From assembly GCF_019511605.1 (NCBI RefSeq), contig NZ_JAEUAV010000019.1, positions 1-64,000 on the forward strand: a stretch of DNA of 64,000 nucleotides, given 5' to 3'. Shown piece after piece: positions 43,592 through 52,819 of the stretch; the stretch's first letter is position 1, and each line of letters starts with the position of its first letter. A program made the position numbers and the translations under genes. The notes beneath the pieces were generated by a model, which worked only from the letters and a program-made list of their open reading frames with translations, was not told where the DNA came from and searched no databases. Source of the stretch: Paraburkholderia phenoliruptrix. Its GTDB lineage: Bacteria; Pseudomonadota; Gammaproteobacteria; Burkholderiales; Burkholderiaceae.

Positions 43592-44374
43592 TTATCTGAA
43601 GCCCAGCGCAACGCGCCCCATCTGGTCGATGCCCACCGTGAACAGACGTGCGAAGAACGGAATCATGTTCGGGATCATCAGTTGCAGAAGCAACAGACCG
43701 ATCAGCATGGTGAGCGGAAAGCCGATCTGGAACACGCCGATCTGCGGCGCCGCGCGGTTCAGAATGCCGAGCGCGAGGTTGGTGATGAGCAGCGCGGCGA
43801 CCACGGGCAGGGACAGCAGCAGTCCGGCCGAGAAGATCGTGCTGCCGAAGCTGGCGAGCGTGCGCCAGCCAGGCGCGCCGAGAATATTCGCCGAAACGGG
43901 CAGCGAGCTGAACGACGCAAGCAGCGCGCTGATCATCTGCAAATGACCGTCGATCACGAGGAACACCAGCATCGCGATCGTGTACATGTAGCTCGACAAC
44001 ACCTGGCTCGAACTGCTCGCCTGTGCGTTGAAGAAGGTTGCGAAGCCGAGACCCATGCCGAGGCCGACGAAATCGCCCGTCGCGCTGATGGCCTGAAACA
44101 CGATCTGCATGGTCATGCCGAGCGCCACGCCAATCAGGAACTGGTTGACGATGATCCACACGCCCTCGGCGGAGAACACCGTCACTTGCGGCAACGCGCC
44201 GAGCGTCGGCGCGACAATGATGGTCACGAAGGCCGCGAGGCCGATCTTCACGCGCAGCGGCAGCGAACGGTTGCCGAGCACAGGGGCGGTCGCCACCAGA
44301 GCCAGAATCCGCACGAACGGCCACAGAAACGCGGTGAGCCAGGCGTTCAGTTGCGCATACGTGACGGAAAACAT
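43592..44374 (-). CDS. fliR: Flagellar export gate protein FliR
   Basis: A 260-residue integral membrane export-gate protein with six or so hydrophobic spans. Conserved parts include FVRILALVATAPVLGNRSLPLRVKIGLA (split reading) near residues 19-46, GLGMGLGFATFFNAQ and LLSLPVVAALLITNLALGILNR. Length matches the family (about 260). Last gene of the fliLMNOPQR operon on this strand; convergent with flgL. Confidence 0.95.
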   Translation of the reverse strand: MFSVTYAQLNAWLTAFLWPFVRILALVATAPVLGNRSLPLRVKIGLAAFVTIIVAPTLGALPQVTVFSAEGVWIIVNQFLIGVALGMTMQIVFQAISATGDFVGLGMGLGFATFFNAQASSSSQVLSSYMYTIAMLVFLVIDGHLQMISALLASFSSLPVSANILGAPGWRTLASFGSTIFSAGLLLSLPVVAALLITNLALGILNRAAPQIGVFQIGFPLTMLIGLLLLQLMIPNMIPFFARLFTVGIDQMGRVALGFR

Positions 44375-44414
44375 GGCAGCGGCTCGGCTCGTTGGGAAAA
44401 GAAAAGCGCGGCGC

Positions 44415-44684
44415 TCAGTTGACGAGCGTCGGAATATTGGTGAGCGTCTGGCGCAGATAGTCGAGCATCGTGGTGAGCATCCACGGACCGGCGATCACCA
44501 TGGTGACCGCGATTGCCAGCAGCTTCGGAATGAACGACAGCGTCGATTCGTTGATCTGCGTGGCAGCCTGAAAGAGGCTCACCACCAGACCGACTACCAG
44601 CGCGACGAGCAGAAGCGGCGCGGCGAGCAGCAGGCCCACATACATGGCCTGATGCGCGAGTGTCATGACGGATTCTGAATTCAT
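44415..44684 (-). CDS. fliQ: Flagellar export gate protein FliQ
   Basis: An 89-residue membrane protein with two helical spans (LLLAAPLLLVALVVGLVVSLFQAATQ and LLAIAVTMVIAGPWM, split reading). INESTLSFIPK between them is the FliQ signature. Length is exact for the family. 40 bp before fliR and 89 bp after fliP. Confidence 0.96.
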   Translation of the reverse strand: MNSESVMTLAHQAMYVGLLLAAPLLLVALVVGLVVSLFQAATQINESTLSFIPKLLAIAVTMVIAGPWMLTTMLDYLRQTLTNIPTLVN

Positions 44685-44773
44685 GGCGATTCAACCAGAA
44701 GCGTGAACAACGTGAAGGACGTGAGCGGGAACGGCCGCGCGGGCGAGCGGTGAAACGCCGCCGCGCGTCGCGT

Positions 44774-45607
44774 TCAGACAAAACTTTGCGCGAGCGAGCC
44801 GAGCAGCAACTGCCAGCCGTCGACGAGCACGAACAGCATCAGCTTGAACGGCAGCGAGATCGTTGCGGGCGAAACCATCATCATGCCCATCGACATCAGC
44901 ACGCTCGCCACCACCATGTCGATGATGAGAAACGGAATGAAGATCGTAAAGCCGATCTGAAAGCCCGTCTTCAACTCGCTCGTGACGAACGACGGCACCA
45001 GCAGCGACAGCGGCACGTCTTCCGGACCCTGCATCGGCGCGGCATGCGAGATGCGTGCGAAGAGTGCCAGATCGCTTTCGCGCGTCTGGCGCAGCATGAA
45101 CGTCTTGAAGGGCGCGAGGCCGCGGCTCACCGCCGTTTCCATCGGCACCGTGCCTTCGGAGAAGGGCTTGTAGCCGTCCGTGTACGCCTTGTCGAGCACC
45201 GGCGACATCACGAACAGCGTGAGAAAGAGCGCAAGGCCGACCAGCACCTGATTAGGCGGCGTGGTCGTCGTGCCGAGCGCCTGGCGCAGCAGCGACAACA
45301 CGATGATGATGCGCGTGAAGCTCGTCATCATCAGCACCATGGCCGGCAGGAACGACAGCATCGTGAGCAGCAGCATCGTCTGCACGCTCAGCGAATACGT
45401 GGTGCCGCCGTTCGGGCCCGGGCTCGTGTTGAAGGCCGGCAAACCGGCAGTTTGTGCGAAAGAGAGCGTCGGCAGCGCGAGCATCAGCGCGGGCAATGCA
45501 ACCGAGGCGACGGGCGCGGCGCGGCGCAAACCGCGCAAGACTGCAGAGACGGCCCGCGAGCGGCGGGTGGAGTGCGCGTCATGCGCCGAGTGAAGACTGA
45601 ACTGCAT
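44774..45607 (-). CDS. fliP: Flagellar export gate protein FliP
   Basis: A 277-residue export-gate subunit with a cleaved N-terminal signal peptide (hydrophobic to residue 45 or so, cleavage near LSFAQ). The conserved run is LLTMLSFLPAMVLMMTSFTRIIIVLSLLRQA (split reading), then TPPNQVLVGLALFLTLFVM, and a C-terminal FLIIDMVVASVLMSMGMMMVSP. ATG at 45607 shares its A with the fliO stop (TAATG), so translation is probably coupled. Longer upstream frames are fliO read in another phase. Confidence 0.96.
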   Translation of the reverse strand: MQFSLHSAHDAHSTRRSRAVSAVLRGLRRAAPVASVALPALMLALPTLSFAQTAGLPAFNTSPGPNGGTTYSLSVQTMLLLTMLSFLPAMVLMMTSFTRIIIVLSLLRQALGTTTTPPNQVLVGLALFLTLFVMSPVLDKAYTDGYKPFSEGTVPMETAVSRGLAPFKTFMLRQTRESDLALFARISHAAPMQGPEDVPLSLLVPSFVTSELKTGFQIGFTIFIPFLIIDMVVASVLMSMGMMMVSPATISLPFKLMLFVLVDGWQLLLGSLAQSFV

Positions 45608-46242
45608 TACCGAACCCCGTTGCCTTGCCCGTTGAAACGTTTGCTCACTTCGCCTTTCAAGGCATCGCGAAAGCGCTGGCCAAAGCTGCCGGACAATGCG
45701 CTGCCGCTGGTGCCGCTGGTGCCGCTGCTGCCGCCGAAGTTGCCTGCGCCCGGCGAGCCGCCTTGCGCCTGGCCCACCGTTTCGATGGCGACGGAGCCGG
45801 CCGGCATCGAATGAAGCAGACGCACGTTGCCGGGCGCCGCACCGAGTACGAGCCACGTATCGCCGATTTCGACGACCGCGACGCGCTCCTTGCCGCCGAG
45901 CGACGCACCGCCGACCGTTTTCACGAGCCCGCTGCGGCTGCCCGGCTGCAAGCCGAAGCGGCGAGCGAGCCACGCGCAGCCGAACACCAGACCGATCACG
46001 ACGACGAGCCCGACGACGGTCTGCAACACCGCGCCGATACCCAGCGCGGGGACTGCGCTGCCGGCCCCGACGTTCGAGGCCATCTTCGCTGCGTTGTTGA
46101 CGGCGTTCATGTCGGCCGCGTGAGCGCCGAGCGGTGCGCTGAGCGCGTAGCACAGCGCCGTCGCGGACAGCACCGCGCTCATCGCGCGGGAACGGGCGTG
46201 ACGCGACGCTGCGAACACGGCGCGGCTAACTGCGGGTTTCAT
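45607..46242 (-). CDS. fliO: Flagellar export protein FliO
   Basis: A 211-residue FliO family protein that helps FliP assembly. It has a possible signal sequence (residues 20-42, ending AHAAD), one membrane span about residues 66-90 (VLQTVVGLVVVIGLVFGCAWLARRF) and the FliO domain (SLGGKERVAVVEIGDTWLVLG). A Gly/Ser-rich linker and basic tail follow. It overlaps fliN by four bases and touches fliP. Confidence 0.9.
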   Translation of the reverse strand: MKPAVSRAVFAASRHARSRAMSAVLSATALCYALSAPLGAHAADMNAVNNAAKMASNVGAGSAVPALGIGAVLQTVVGLVVVIGLVFGCAWLARRFGLQPGSRSGLVKTVGGASLGGKERVAVVEIGDTWLVLGAAPGNVRLLHSMPAGSVAIETVGQAQGGSPGAGNFGGSSGTSGTSGSALSGSFGQRFRDALKGEVSKRFNGQGNGVR

Positions 46243-46706
46243 CGATTCAACTTCCGGATACGTTCGGACGGCGTGATGATGTCCGTGAGGCGAATACCGA
46301 ACTTGTCGTTCACCACCACGACTTCGCCTTGAGCAATCAGGCAGCCGTTGACGAGCACGTCCATCGGCTCGCCGGCCATGCCGTCCAGCTCCACCACCGA
46401 ACCTTGCGCGAGTTGCAGCAGGTTGCGGATCGCGAGCTTGGTGCGGCCCAACTCGACGGTCATCTGGACCGGAATGTCCAGAATCATGTCGATGTCGTTG
46501 CGCGTCGTGGTCGGCGCGACTTTCGACAGCGGCTGGAACACGCCAGCCGTGCTCGCGCTGATCTCGCTGCTGTTGTCGTTCTGCTCGGCGAGCGCGCTTG
46601 CCCAGTCGGCGAGCGCCGCTTCGTCGTCGGCGCTCGCCGCGTCGGCGGCAACCTGCGCCGTGGCGGAGCTCAGCTCTTCCTCGGGCTTTGCGTTCAGATC
46701 ACTCAT
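46239..46706 (-). CDS. fliN: Flagellar motor switch protein FliN
   Basis: A 155-residue C-ring protein. The first 70 residues are an acidic Ala-rich lead. The C-terminal SpoA domain reads MILDIPVQMTVELGRTKLAI, SVVELDGMAGEPMDVLVNG and KFGIRLTDIITPSERI, typical of FliN. Start at ATG 46706 is chosen because GGAAGG lies at the right distance; a GTG six bases upstream is the alternative. It overlaps fliM by eight bases and fliO by four. Confidence 0.95.
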   Translation of the reverse strand: MSDLNAKPEEELSSATAQVAADAASADDEAALADWASALAEQNDNSSEISASTAGVFQPLSKVAPTTTRNDIDMILDIPVQMTVELGRTKLAIRNLLQLAQGSVVELDGMAGEPMDVLVNGCLIAQGEVVVVNDKFGIRLTDIITPSERIRKLNR

Positions 46707-47697
46707 ATCCACCTTCCTTCATCGTGTCGGCTGCGCTGATCATCCTCTGCACGCGCAACGCGTATTGACCATTGAAAATTCCGTAGCCGCATTCCATTAC
46801 CGGCACACCGTCGACTTTCGCGGTGATCTGCTCGGGAATGTTGATCGGCAGAACATCGCCCTTGCGCATGTTCAGGATCTGTTCGAACGTGATCGGCACC
46901 TGCGCGAGGTCGGCCGTCAGTTCGACTTCCGCCGACTGCACCTGCTGCGACAGCACGCGGACCCAGCGGCGGTCGACTTCGAGCGCCTCGCCCTGGATCG
47001 GCGACGACAGGATGTCGCGAATCGGTTCGATCATTGAGTACGGCATGCAGATGTGCAGCGTGCCGCCCGTCGTGCCGAATTCGATCGAGAACTGCGTGAC
47101 GATGACAATTTCGTTCGGCGTCGCGACGTTCGCGAATTGCGTGTGCATTTCCGAGCGCATGTATTCGAACTGCAGCGGGCGCACGCTCTTCCACGAGGCC
47201 GCGTAGTGCTCGAACACAAGGTTCAGCAGCTTGCTGATGATGCGCTGCTCGGTCTGCGTGAACTCGCGGCCTTCGACGCGCGTATGAAACCGCCCGTCGC
47301 CGCCGAACAGGTTGTCGACGACGAAGAACACCAGGTTAGGATCGAACACGAACAGCGACGTGCCGCGCAACGGCTTGACATGGACCAGATTCAGATTGGT
47401 CGGAATCGGCAGGTTGCGGGTGAACTCGCTGTACTTCTGCACCTTCACCGGACCAACGGAGATTTCCGCCGAACGCCGCATGAAGTTGAAGATGCCCACG
47501 CGCAACAGGCGCGCGAAGCGGTCGTTGATGATTTCGAGGCCGGGCATCCGGCCGCGGACGATGCGCTCCTGCGTCGCGATGTTGTAGGGACGTACGCCTA
47601 CACGCTCGCTTTGCTCGGCTTCGGAGTCGGACTCGCCGGTTACGCCCTTGAGGAGGGCATCGACCTCCTCCTGGGACATGAACTCTTCGTGGCCCAT
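46699..47697 (-). CDS. fliM: Flagellar motor switch protein FliM
   Basis: A 332-residue C-ring protein that receives the CheY signal. The N-terminal CheY-docking peptide is MSQEEVDALLKG at residues 7-18. The middle CheC-like domain has PGLEIINDRFARLLRVGIFNF and the SpoA domain near the C-terminus has VPITFEQILNMRKGDVLPINIP (split reading). Length is standard. GAGGAATAG-like sequence precedes the ATG. Follows fliL by 52 bp. Confidence 0.96.
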   Translation of the reverse strand: MGHEEFMSQEEVDALLKGVTGESDSEAEQSERVGVRPYNIATQERIVRGRMPGLEIINDRFARLLRVGIFNFMRRSAEISVGPVKVQKYSEFTRNLPIPTNLNLVHVKPLRGTSLFVFDPNLVFFVVDNLFGGDGRFHTRVEGREFTQTEQRIISKLLNLVFEHYAASWKSVRPLQFEYMRSEMHTQFANVATPNEIVIVTQFSIEFGTTGGTLHICMPYSMIEPIRDILSSPIQGEALEVDRRWVRVLSQQVQSAEVELTADLAQVPITFEQILNMRKGDVLPINIPEQITAKVDGVPVMECGYGIFNGQYALRVQRMISAADTMKEGGYE

Positions 47698-47749
47698 TTC
47701 TATTCCTCGTGCATACCGTGGCGGTGAATGAGGGCAGTGCGCAACCGCG

Positions 47750-48247
47750 TCACTGCACGACGAATTCGGTGAACAGCACGTCCTGGACGTGGATCGGCGC
47801 GGCGCCCTTGTCGGTCGGCTGCTCGATCAGCGTGCGCAGCTCGGTGGCGAGTGCACGCTTGCCGTCCAGCGGCGCGAGTTCATCGGGATGATGGTTCGAC
47901 AGCGCGAGCAGGATGCGGCTGCGGATCTCCGGCATGTGTTCGGTGAGTTCCTGCTGCGTTTTCGGATCGGTGAGCTTGAGCGTGAGGCCGATGCGCAGGA
48001 AGTGCTGCTGGCCGTCGTCCGATTGCAGGTTGACCGTCATCGAGTCGAGCGGGAAGAACGTGGGCGCCGGAGCGGGGGCGGGCGTTGCCGCCGCCGTGGC
48101 GGCCGGGGCGCGCTTCGACATGAAGAACCACACGCCTGCGCCCGCGGCGCCGGCGGCGACGATAGCGATGAGGGCGATCAGGATGATGCGCTTCATGGGG
48201 CCCGGCGTTGCGGGCGCGGCTTGCTGATTTGCGGGAGTGGTAGCCAT
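47750..48247 (-). CDS. fliL: Flagellar basal body protein FliL
   Basis: A 165-residue single-pass inner-membrane protein that supports the stator. One membrane span lies near residues 20-42 (IILIALIAIVAAGAAGAGVWFF, split reading), then an Ala/Pro linker and a periplasmic domain with TVNLQSDDGQQHFLRIGLTL and PEIRSRILLALSNHHPDEL. The ATG at 48247 gives the conserved N-terminus; the longer frame runs back through intergenic and repeat sequence. First gene of the fliLMNOPQR group. Confidence 0.94.
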   Translation of the reverse strand: MATTPANQQAAPATPGPMKRIILIALIAIVAAGAAGAGVWFFMSKRAPAATAAATPAPAPAPTFFPLDSMTVNLQSDDGQQHFLRIGLTLKLTDPKTQQELTEHMPEIRSRILLALSNHHPDELAPLDGKRALATELRTLIEQPTDKGAAPIHVQDVLFTEFVVQ

Positions 48248-48380
48248 GAGGTTTGCTGTGCTTGCCGTTAGTGCTGGTGATAGTGATTGTTGTTGATTTG
48301 CCTGCGGCGCGATGGGTCGAACAGAAGGGTTAATGCGGGCTATCTCTGGTTTTTGGGCCTGCCGGCGGTGCTTGTGGTTT

Positions 48381-49006
48381 TTGTTCTTTTCTGGATTGGC
48401 TTTTGGGTGAGCCCTTGGCCTTTCCTTGAATTCACGGTGGTCTATTGGCGTTGCCCCTGTGCGGGGCGGCACCTACTTTCTTTGCCGCCGCAAAGAAAGT
48501 AGGCAAAGAAAGCGGCTCAAACCGCCAGCTCATAAGTGGGTCCCCCGGCTCGCAGATGGCAGTGGTGCATCTGGAATCCGCGCCCTCGCACATTCCGCCC
48601 TGGTGACAAGGCCGTCATACTTCCCGCCTCGCACTACGTGCTCGCCGGAAGGGCCGGGCCTAAAACCGGGAGCTCGGTATGGCGGGAACAGCAAAGACCC
48701 GGCGCGCGAAGCATGCGACGGTTGGGGAACGACCGCTGCGGCGCGCGCAGCGTCGCCGGAAGAATGACTGCCTTGTCACCAGGGCGGAATGTGCGAGAAG
48801 GCAGATTCCAGATGCACCACTACCCCTTCCAGTCCGAGGGGCCCACTTACGAGCTGGCGGTGTGAGCCGCTTTCTTTGCCTACTTTCTTTGCGGCGGCAA
48901 AGAAAGTAGGTGCCGCCCCGCACAGGGGCAACGCCAATAGACCGCCGTGACCTCAAGGAAAGGCCAAGGGGGTCAACGCCCAAAAGCCCCATCCAGAAAA
49001 GAACAA
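48381..49006. repeat. Long inverted repeat, arms of about 245 bp, between fliL and fliK
   Basis: The left arm (48381-48624) and right arm (48758-49006) are reverse complements at roughly 85-90 percent by eye, around a 133-bp unique spacer. Inside each arm is a perfect 13-bp hairpin made of CCTACTTTCTTTG and CAAAGAAAGTAGG (48472-48503 and 48879-48910). No transposase is present. The element resembles dispersed intergenic repeats I recall from Paraburkholderia genomes. The right arm stops two bases before the fliK stop codon. Together with 48248-48380, which holds no gene I can see, it fills the fliL-fliK gap. Confidence 0.88.
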
Positions 49007-49008
49007 GA

Positions 49009-50565
49009 CTAGGCGAACGTATCGACGAGCCCCACAGTCCGCCGCGCAGCGGCACCGTCAGAACCGGCAACCACGCCAGCAGCACCAGCCCCAAACCGGT
49101 CGCCACCGCCCGCTGAGCGGCCACCATTGCTCCCGGAATCGGCATTCTGCTGCTGCCCGCTCTGGCGTGCGAACCCGTCGCTGACGCTCGTGCTGCCGAG
49201 CCCGATACCGTTGGCTTCCATCGCCTCGCGCAATTTCGGCAAAGCCGCCTCGACGGCCTCCCGCACCTGCTGATGCTGCGACACGAACAACGCATGCGCA
49301 TGGTTGTCGGCCACCTGCAACACCACCTGCAGCGGCCCGAGATCCTTCGGGTTCAACGTGAGCTCGGCGCTCTGCGAATGCGCATTCGACAGGAACACCA
49401 CCTTCTGGCTCAACGCCTCCTCCCAGTCGGGCGTGCCGACCTGCGGGCCCAACGCATTCGCCGCTTCGGCCGCGCTCGCGTTGCCCGTGGTCTGCACCGC
49501 GGCAGTCGTGCTCGCCGCGCTTGCGGCCGCGCTTGCCGCCGCCTGGCTCGCGGCGAGCGCCGCCGTGGCCGCGTCAGTTGCGCTTCTGAACGACGCCAGA
49601 TCCGTCGGCAACGCGCCCGCCGTATCTGCCGACGTCAGCGCGCCCGCCGCAGCCGCCGAAGCCGCCGCGTTGGGATCGGCAACGGTCGTCGCCGCCGCCG
49701 TCAGGGCGCCGCGCGCCGCGGCCGAACCCTTGCCGCCGGCCGACAATCCGCCTTCGAGCGTCTTGCTGGTCGTGTCGTTCAGCGCAGCATTCGCGCTCGC
49801 CAGACCGTTCGCGGCTGCGACCGCTGCCGCGCCGCTCGCCAGTGCCTGCGACGGCACCACCGCCTGGCCGTTCGCGAGTGCAGCCAGCGCCGCCTGCAAA
49901 GAGTCCTGCAGCGAGCGTGGATCGGTCGGCGTTTTCTTGCCCGGCAGGCCGGGAGAAGTGGCATCCGTAGCTGCGCCGGTTGCGGTCGGGTCCGTATTCG
50001 CCGCGGCGGCGAGATTCACGCCGGCCGGATCGGCGGCCGCATTTGCGTCGGCCTGAGCCTGGGCTTGCGCCTGGGCCTGCGCGGCGGCGGCTGCGGCCGC
50101 GCTGCCGGCGTCGTTGGCACTCGCCGCATTGGCGGGCTTCGCGGGCGCGGCGTCGGCCTTGTCCGTCGATGCCTGTTGCGGCTTTTCCGCCGGGGCGGGG
50201 GGCGACGCCGCGTCTGCCGCATTGGTGTCGTCGCTGTGGCTCTTCGCGTCGTCGGCGCTCTGCGTCGCGGAATCGTCCGGCGGCGGCGCGTCATGCACGC
50301 TGGAGCCCTGCGACACATCCGCGGACGGCCGGCTTGCGCCGGCGTTCACGTCGGCCGACGCGCTCGCAGCGTTATTTGCCGCGGCACTGGCAGCGGTACT
50401 CGCAGCCGCGGAATTTTGCAGGTCGATGCTTTGCTGCAGCGTCCGCGAAAACGGCTTGGCACTGGCAGCGGCAAGCGCCGCCGCGTTGCTGGAATTGCTC
50501 GAGTTGCTGGCGGAGCTGCTGCCGCTCGTGCCGAGCAGGGAGCCGATCTGTGAGAGAAACGACAT
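49009..50565 (-). CDS. fliK: Flagellar hook-length control protein FliK
   Basis: A 518-residue hook ruler and substrate-switch protein. The first 370 residues are Ala/Ser/Asp-rich low complexity, usual for the ruler. The C-terminal domain is the hook-length control domain: DWEEALSQKVVFLSNAHSQSAEL, LNPKDLGPLQVVLQV and AALPKLREAMEANGIGLG. Its Gln/Ser/Gly-rich tail ends at a stop beside the inverted repeat. Last gene of the fliFGHIJK operon, 71 bp after fliJ. A second FliK-like gene is at 57935. Confidence 0.93.
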   Translation of the reverse strand: MSFLSQIGSLLGTSGSSSASNSSNSSNAAALAAASAKPFSRTLQQSIDLQNSAAASTAASAAANNAASASADVNAGASRPSADVSQGSSVHDAPPPDDSATQSADDAKSHSDDTNAADAASPPAPAEKPQQASTDKADAAPAKPANAASANDAGSAAAAAAAQAQAQAQAQADANAAADPAGVNLAAAANTDPTATGAATDATSPGLPGKKTPTDPRSLQDSLQAALAALANGQAVVPSQALASGAAAVAAANGLASANAALNDTTSKTLEGGLSAGGKGSAAARGALTAAATTVADPNAAASAAAAGALTSADTAGALPTDLASFRSATDAATAALAASQAAASAAASAASTTAAVQTTGNASAAEAANALGPQVGTPDWEEALSQKVVFLSNAHSQSAELTLNPKDLGPLQVVLQVADNHAHALFVSQHQQVREAVEAALPKLREAMEANGIGLGSTSVSDGFARQSGQQQNADSGSNGGRSAGGGDRFGAGAAGVVAGSDGAAARRTVGLVDTFA

Positions 50566-50636
50566 AGGTGTCCTGTCAATCCGTCAAAGGGTACGGTGTC
50601 GAGTCAGTAATCAGTGAGTGAAGGGCGGCACGGGCG

Positions 50637-51086
50637 TCAGGCGCCTTCCGCGCGCATCCTCAGAATTCTTGCGGCGTGTTCGTCGGCGTCGCGCTGATCG
50701 CGCCGCGCGACGGTCTTCGCTTCGGCCGCTTCGCCGCGCGCCTGCAGCACTTCATATGAGCCGAGCTTCTGCTTCTGACGCTGCCAGTCCGGCTTGGCCG
50801 CCTCCAGCCGGGCGGTCGCCGCGGCGAGCAGCTTGCGCTGCTGTTCGATGGCGGCGTCGAGCGTGTCGATGAACGCCTGGAAATTGCGCATGTTGCCGGC
50901 GGGCATGCCCGTCTGGGCGGTCGCCGTGAAACGCGCGTGGTATTCGTCGCGGTACTGGATGAGGGAATTCAGCTGCGCCTCGACTTCGTTGCGCTCGCGC
51001 TGCGCGCGGCCAAGACGTTGCGCGGCGGCGTCGACATCGTCCTGCGCGAGACCAATCAGCGTCTTGATCGGAAAGTGTTTTGCCAT
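50637..51086 (-). CDS. fliJ: Flagellar export chaperone FliJ
   Basis: A 149-residue coiled-coil protein that activates the FliI ATPase and escorts chaperones. Two long helices dominate: the N-terminal DVDAAAQRLGRAQRERNEVEAQL and a later AAIEQQRKLLAAATARLEAAKPDW. The C-terminal end has charged RRDQRDADEHAAR, as in FliJ. Length is right. Two bases after fliI. Confidence 0.94.
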   Translation of the reverse strand: MAKHFPIKTLIGLAQDDVDAAAQRLGRAQRERNEVEAQLNSLIQYRDEYHARFTATAQTGMPAGNMRNFQAFIDTLDAAIEQQRKLLAAATARLEAAKPDWQRQKQKLGSYEVLQARGEAAEAKTVARRDQRDADEHAARILRMRAEGA

Positions 51087-51088
51087 CG

Positions 51089-52819
51089 TCAGCCTCCCTG
51101 GGCAAACAGCGCGTCCAGCATCTCGATACTCGGTTCAAAATTCGCGCATTCGCGAAAGCCTTGCTGCAGGAAGGCTTCCATCCGCGGATACAGCGCGATG
51201 GCGCGGTCGAGCAGCGCGTCGCGCCCGCTGGAGTAAGCGCCCACGTTGATCAGATCGCGGTTACGCTGGTAGCGCGACAGCATCTGCTTGAACATACGCG
51301 TTTTGTCCAGATGGTTATCGTCGATCAGCGCGGTCATTGCCCGGCTAATCGACGCTTCGATGTCGATCGCCGGATAGTGGCCGGCTTCCGCGAGCGAGCG
51401 CGACAGCACGATGTGGCCGTCGAGAATCGCGCGCGCCGAGTCGGCGATGGGGTCCTGCTGGTCGTCGCCTTCGGTCAGCACCGTATAGAACGCAGTGATC
51501 GAGCCGCCGCCCGCCGGGCCGTTGCCGGTGCGCTCGACGAGCGCGGGCAGCTTGGCGAACACCGAGGGCGGATAGCCCTTGGTCGCGGGTGGCTCGCCCA
51601 CGGCAAGCGCGATCTCGCGCTGCGCCATCGCGTAACGGGTGAGCGAATCCATCAGCAGCAGCACGTGCTTGCCCTGGTCGCGGAAGTATTCGGCGAGCGA
51701 GGTCGAGTAGGCGGCTGCCTGCATTCGCAGAAGCGGCGAAACGTCGGCAGGAGCCGCGATCACGACGGAGCGCGCGAGACCTTCCTCGCCGAGAATCTGT
51801 TCGATGAACTCCTTCACTTCGCGGCCGCGTTCGCCGATCAGACCGATCACGATCACTTCGGCGCTGGTGTAACGCGCCATCGTGCCGAGCAGCACCGATT
51901 TACCCACGCCCGAGCCGGCGAAGAGGCCCATGCGCTGCCCGCGTCCGACCGTCAGCAGCGCGTTGATCGCGCGCACGCCGACGTCGAGCACCTTGTGGAT
52001 CGGCTCGCGGTTCAGCGGATTGATGACCGGTGCGGAAAGCGGCGCATCGGCATGCGCGCCGAGCGGGCCGAGACCGTCGAGCGGCCGGCCGGACGCGTCG
52101 AGCACGCGGCCGAGCAGTTCCCAGCCGACCGGCAGGCGCTTCGCGCCCGCCATCGGGTCGGCGATGGGCGCGCTCTCGAGCGGAAAGACCCGCGCGCCGG
52201 GTAAAAGGCCGATCACTTCGGTGGTCGGCATCAGGAACAGTCTGTCGCCGGAAAAGCCGACAACTTCGGCTTCGGCCATCGGCAAGGAGCTGCCGGGCGG
52301 CAGCTCGATCATCACTTCGGCGCCGACCGAAAGGCGCAGCCCGACCGCTTCGAGCACGAGACCCGCGGCGCGCGTCAGGCGTCCGCACGCGCGCATCGGC
52401 TTGGCGATTGCGTTGCGCGCGCGCAGGGCGTCGAGCTGGCCGCGCCAGGCCTGCACGTGCGGATTGCTGTCAAGCTTCGGATCGTAGGGCGCGGCCGCCG
52501 GTGCGCGGGACGCGGCGCGCGCGGCGCCCGGCGTGCCGGCGCCGGTTTGGGCTGCGGGTGCCGACTCGCGGCTTGCGGCCGCGCCGGTCAGCGGGTGAGC
52601 GTGGCTCCCCGCTGGCACGTGCGTCAGGTCGGTCAAGTCCGTCAGGTCCGGCACGCTCGCCGCGTCCGCCGGGTCAGTGGCCGAGGCGGCCGAGGCCGCC
52701 GGTGCGTCGGCGAACAGCGTATCCGCGGGCGCCTGCGCGCCGAACGATGCCAGCGCCAGCTCGCGTTCGAGCGGCGTCAGGTCGCTTGCGCGGATTTCCT
52801 CGAGGGTCGGCTTCACCAT
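51089..52819 (-). CDS. fliI: Flagellum-specific ATPase FliI with an N-terminal extension
   Basis: A 576-residue export ATPase related to F1 beta. The Walker A is AGSGVGKS at residues 301-308; VLLLMDSLTRYAMA is Walker B, and GEPPATKGYPPSVF follows. The core from about residue 115 equals a normal FliI of some 455. The first 110 residues are extra: an ASDLTPLERELALASF start, then Ala/Thr/Asp-rich sequence with DLTDLTDLTHVP repeats. The extension may adjust contact with FliH. It overlaps fliH by seven bases. Confidence 0.95.
   Translation of the reverse strand: MVKPTLEEIRASDLTPLERELALASFGAQAPADTLFADAPAASAASATDPADAASVPDLTDLTDLTHVPAGSHAHPLTGAAASRESAPAAQTGAGTPGAARAASRAPAAAPYDPKLDSNPHVQAWRGQLDALRARNAIAKPMRACGRLTRAAGLVLEAVGLRLSVGAEVMIELPPGSSLPMAEAEVVGFSGDRLFLMPTTEVIGLLPGARVFPLESAPIADPMAGAKRLPVGWELLGRVLDASGRPLDGLGPLGAHADAPLSAPVINPLNREPIHKVLDVGVRAINALLTVGRGQRMGLFAGSGVGKSVLLGTMARYTSAEVIVIGLIGERGREVKEFIEQILGEEGLARSVVIAAPADVSPLLRMQAAAYSTSLAEYFRDQGKHVLLLMDSLTRYAMAQREIALAVGEPPATKGYPPSVFAKLPALVERTGNGPAGGGSITAFYTVLTEGDDQQDPIADSARAILDGHIVLSRSLAEAGHYPAIDIEASISRAMTALIDDNHLDKTRMFKQMLSRYQRNRDLINVGAYSSGRDALLDRAIALYPRMEAFLQQGFRECANFEPSIEMLDALFAQGG

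Noticed and set aside
44774..46153. A 459-residue FliP starting at 46153
   Set aside because: The first 180 residues are fliO coding sequence in another frame. The TAATG junction at 45607 is the natural start.
48381..49006. Insertion sequence with terminal inverted repeats
   Set aside because: The arms are long but the spacer is only 133 bp and encodes no transposase; there is no visible target duplication.
48428..49301. Several short frames inside the inverted repeat that could be annotated as hypothetical proteins
   Set aside because: Both strands of both arms yield them because the sequence is repeated. They have no ribosome sites, and their residues are biased towards Arg/Pro/Ser. They look like translations of a non-coding repeat.
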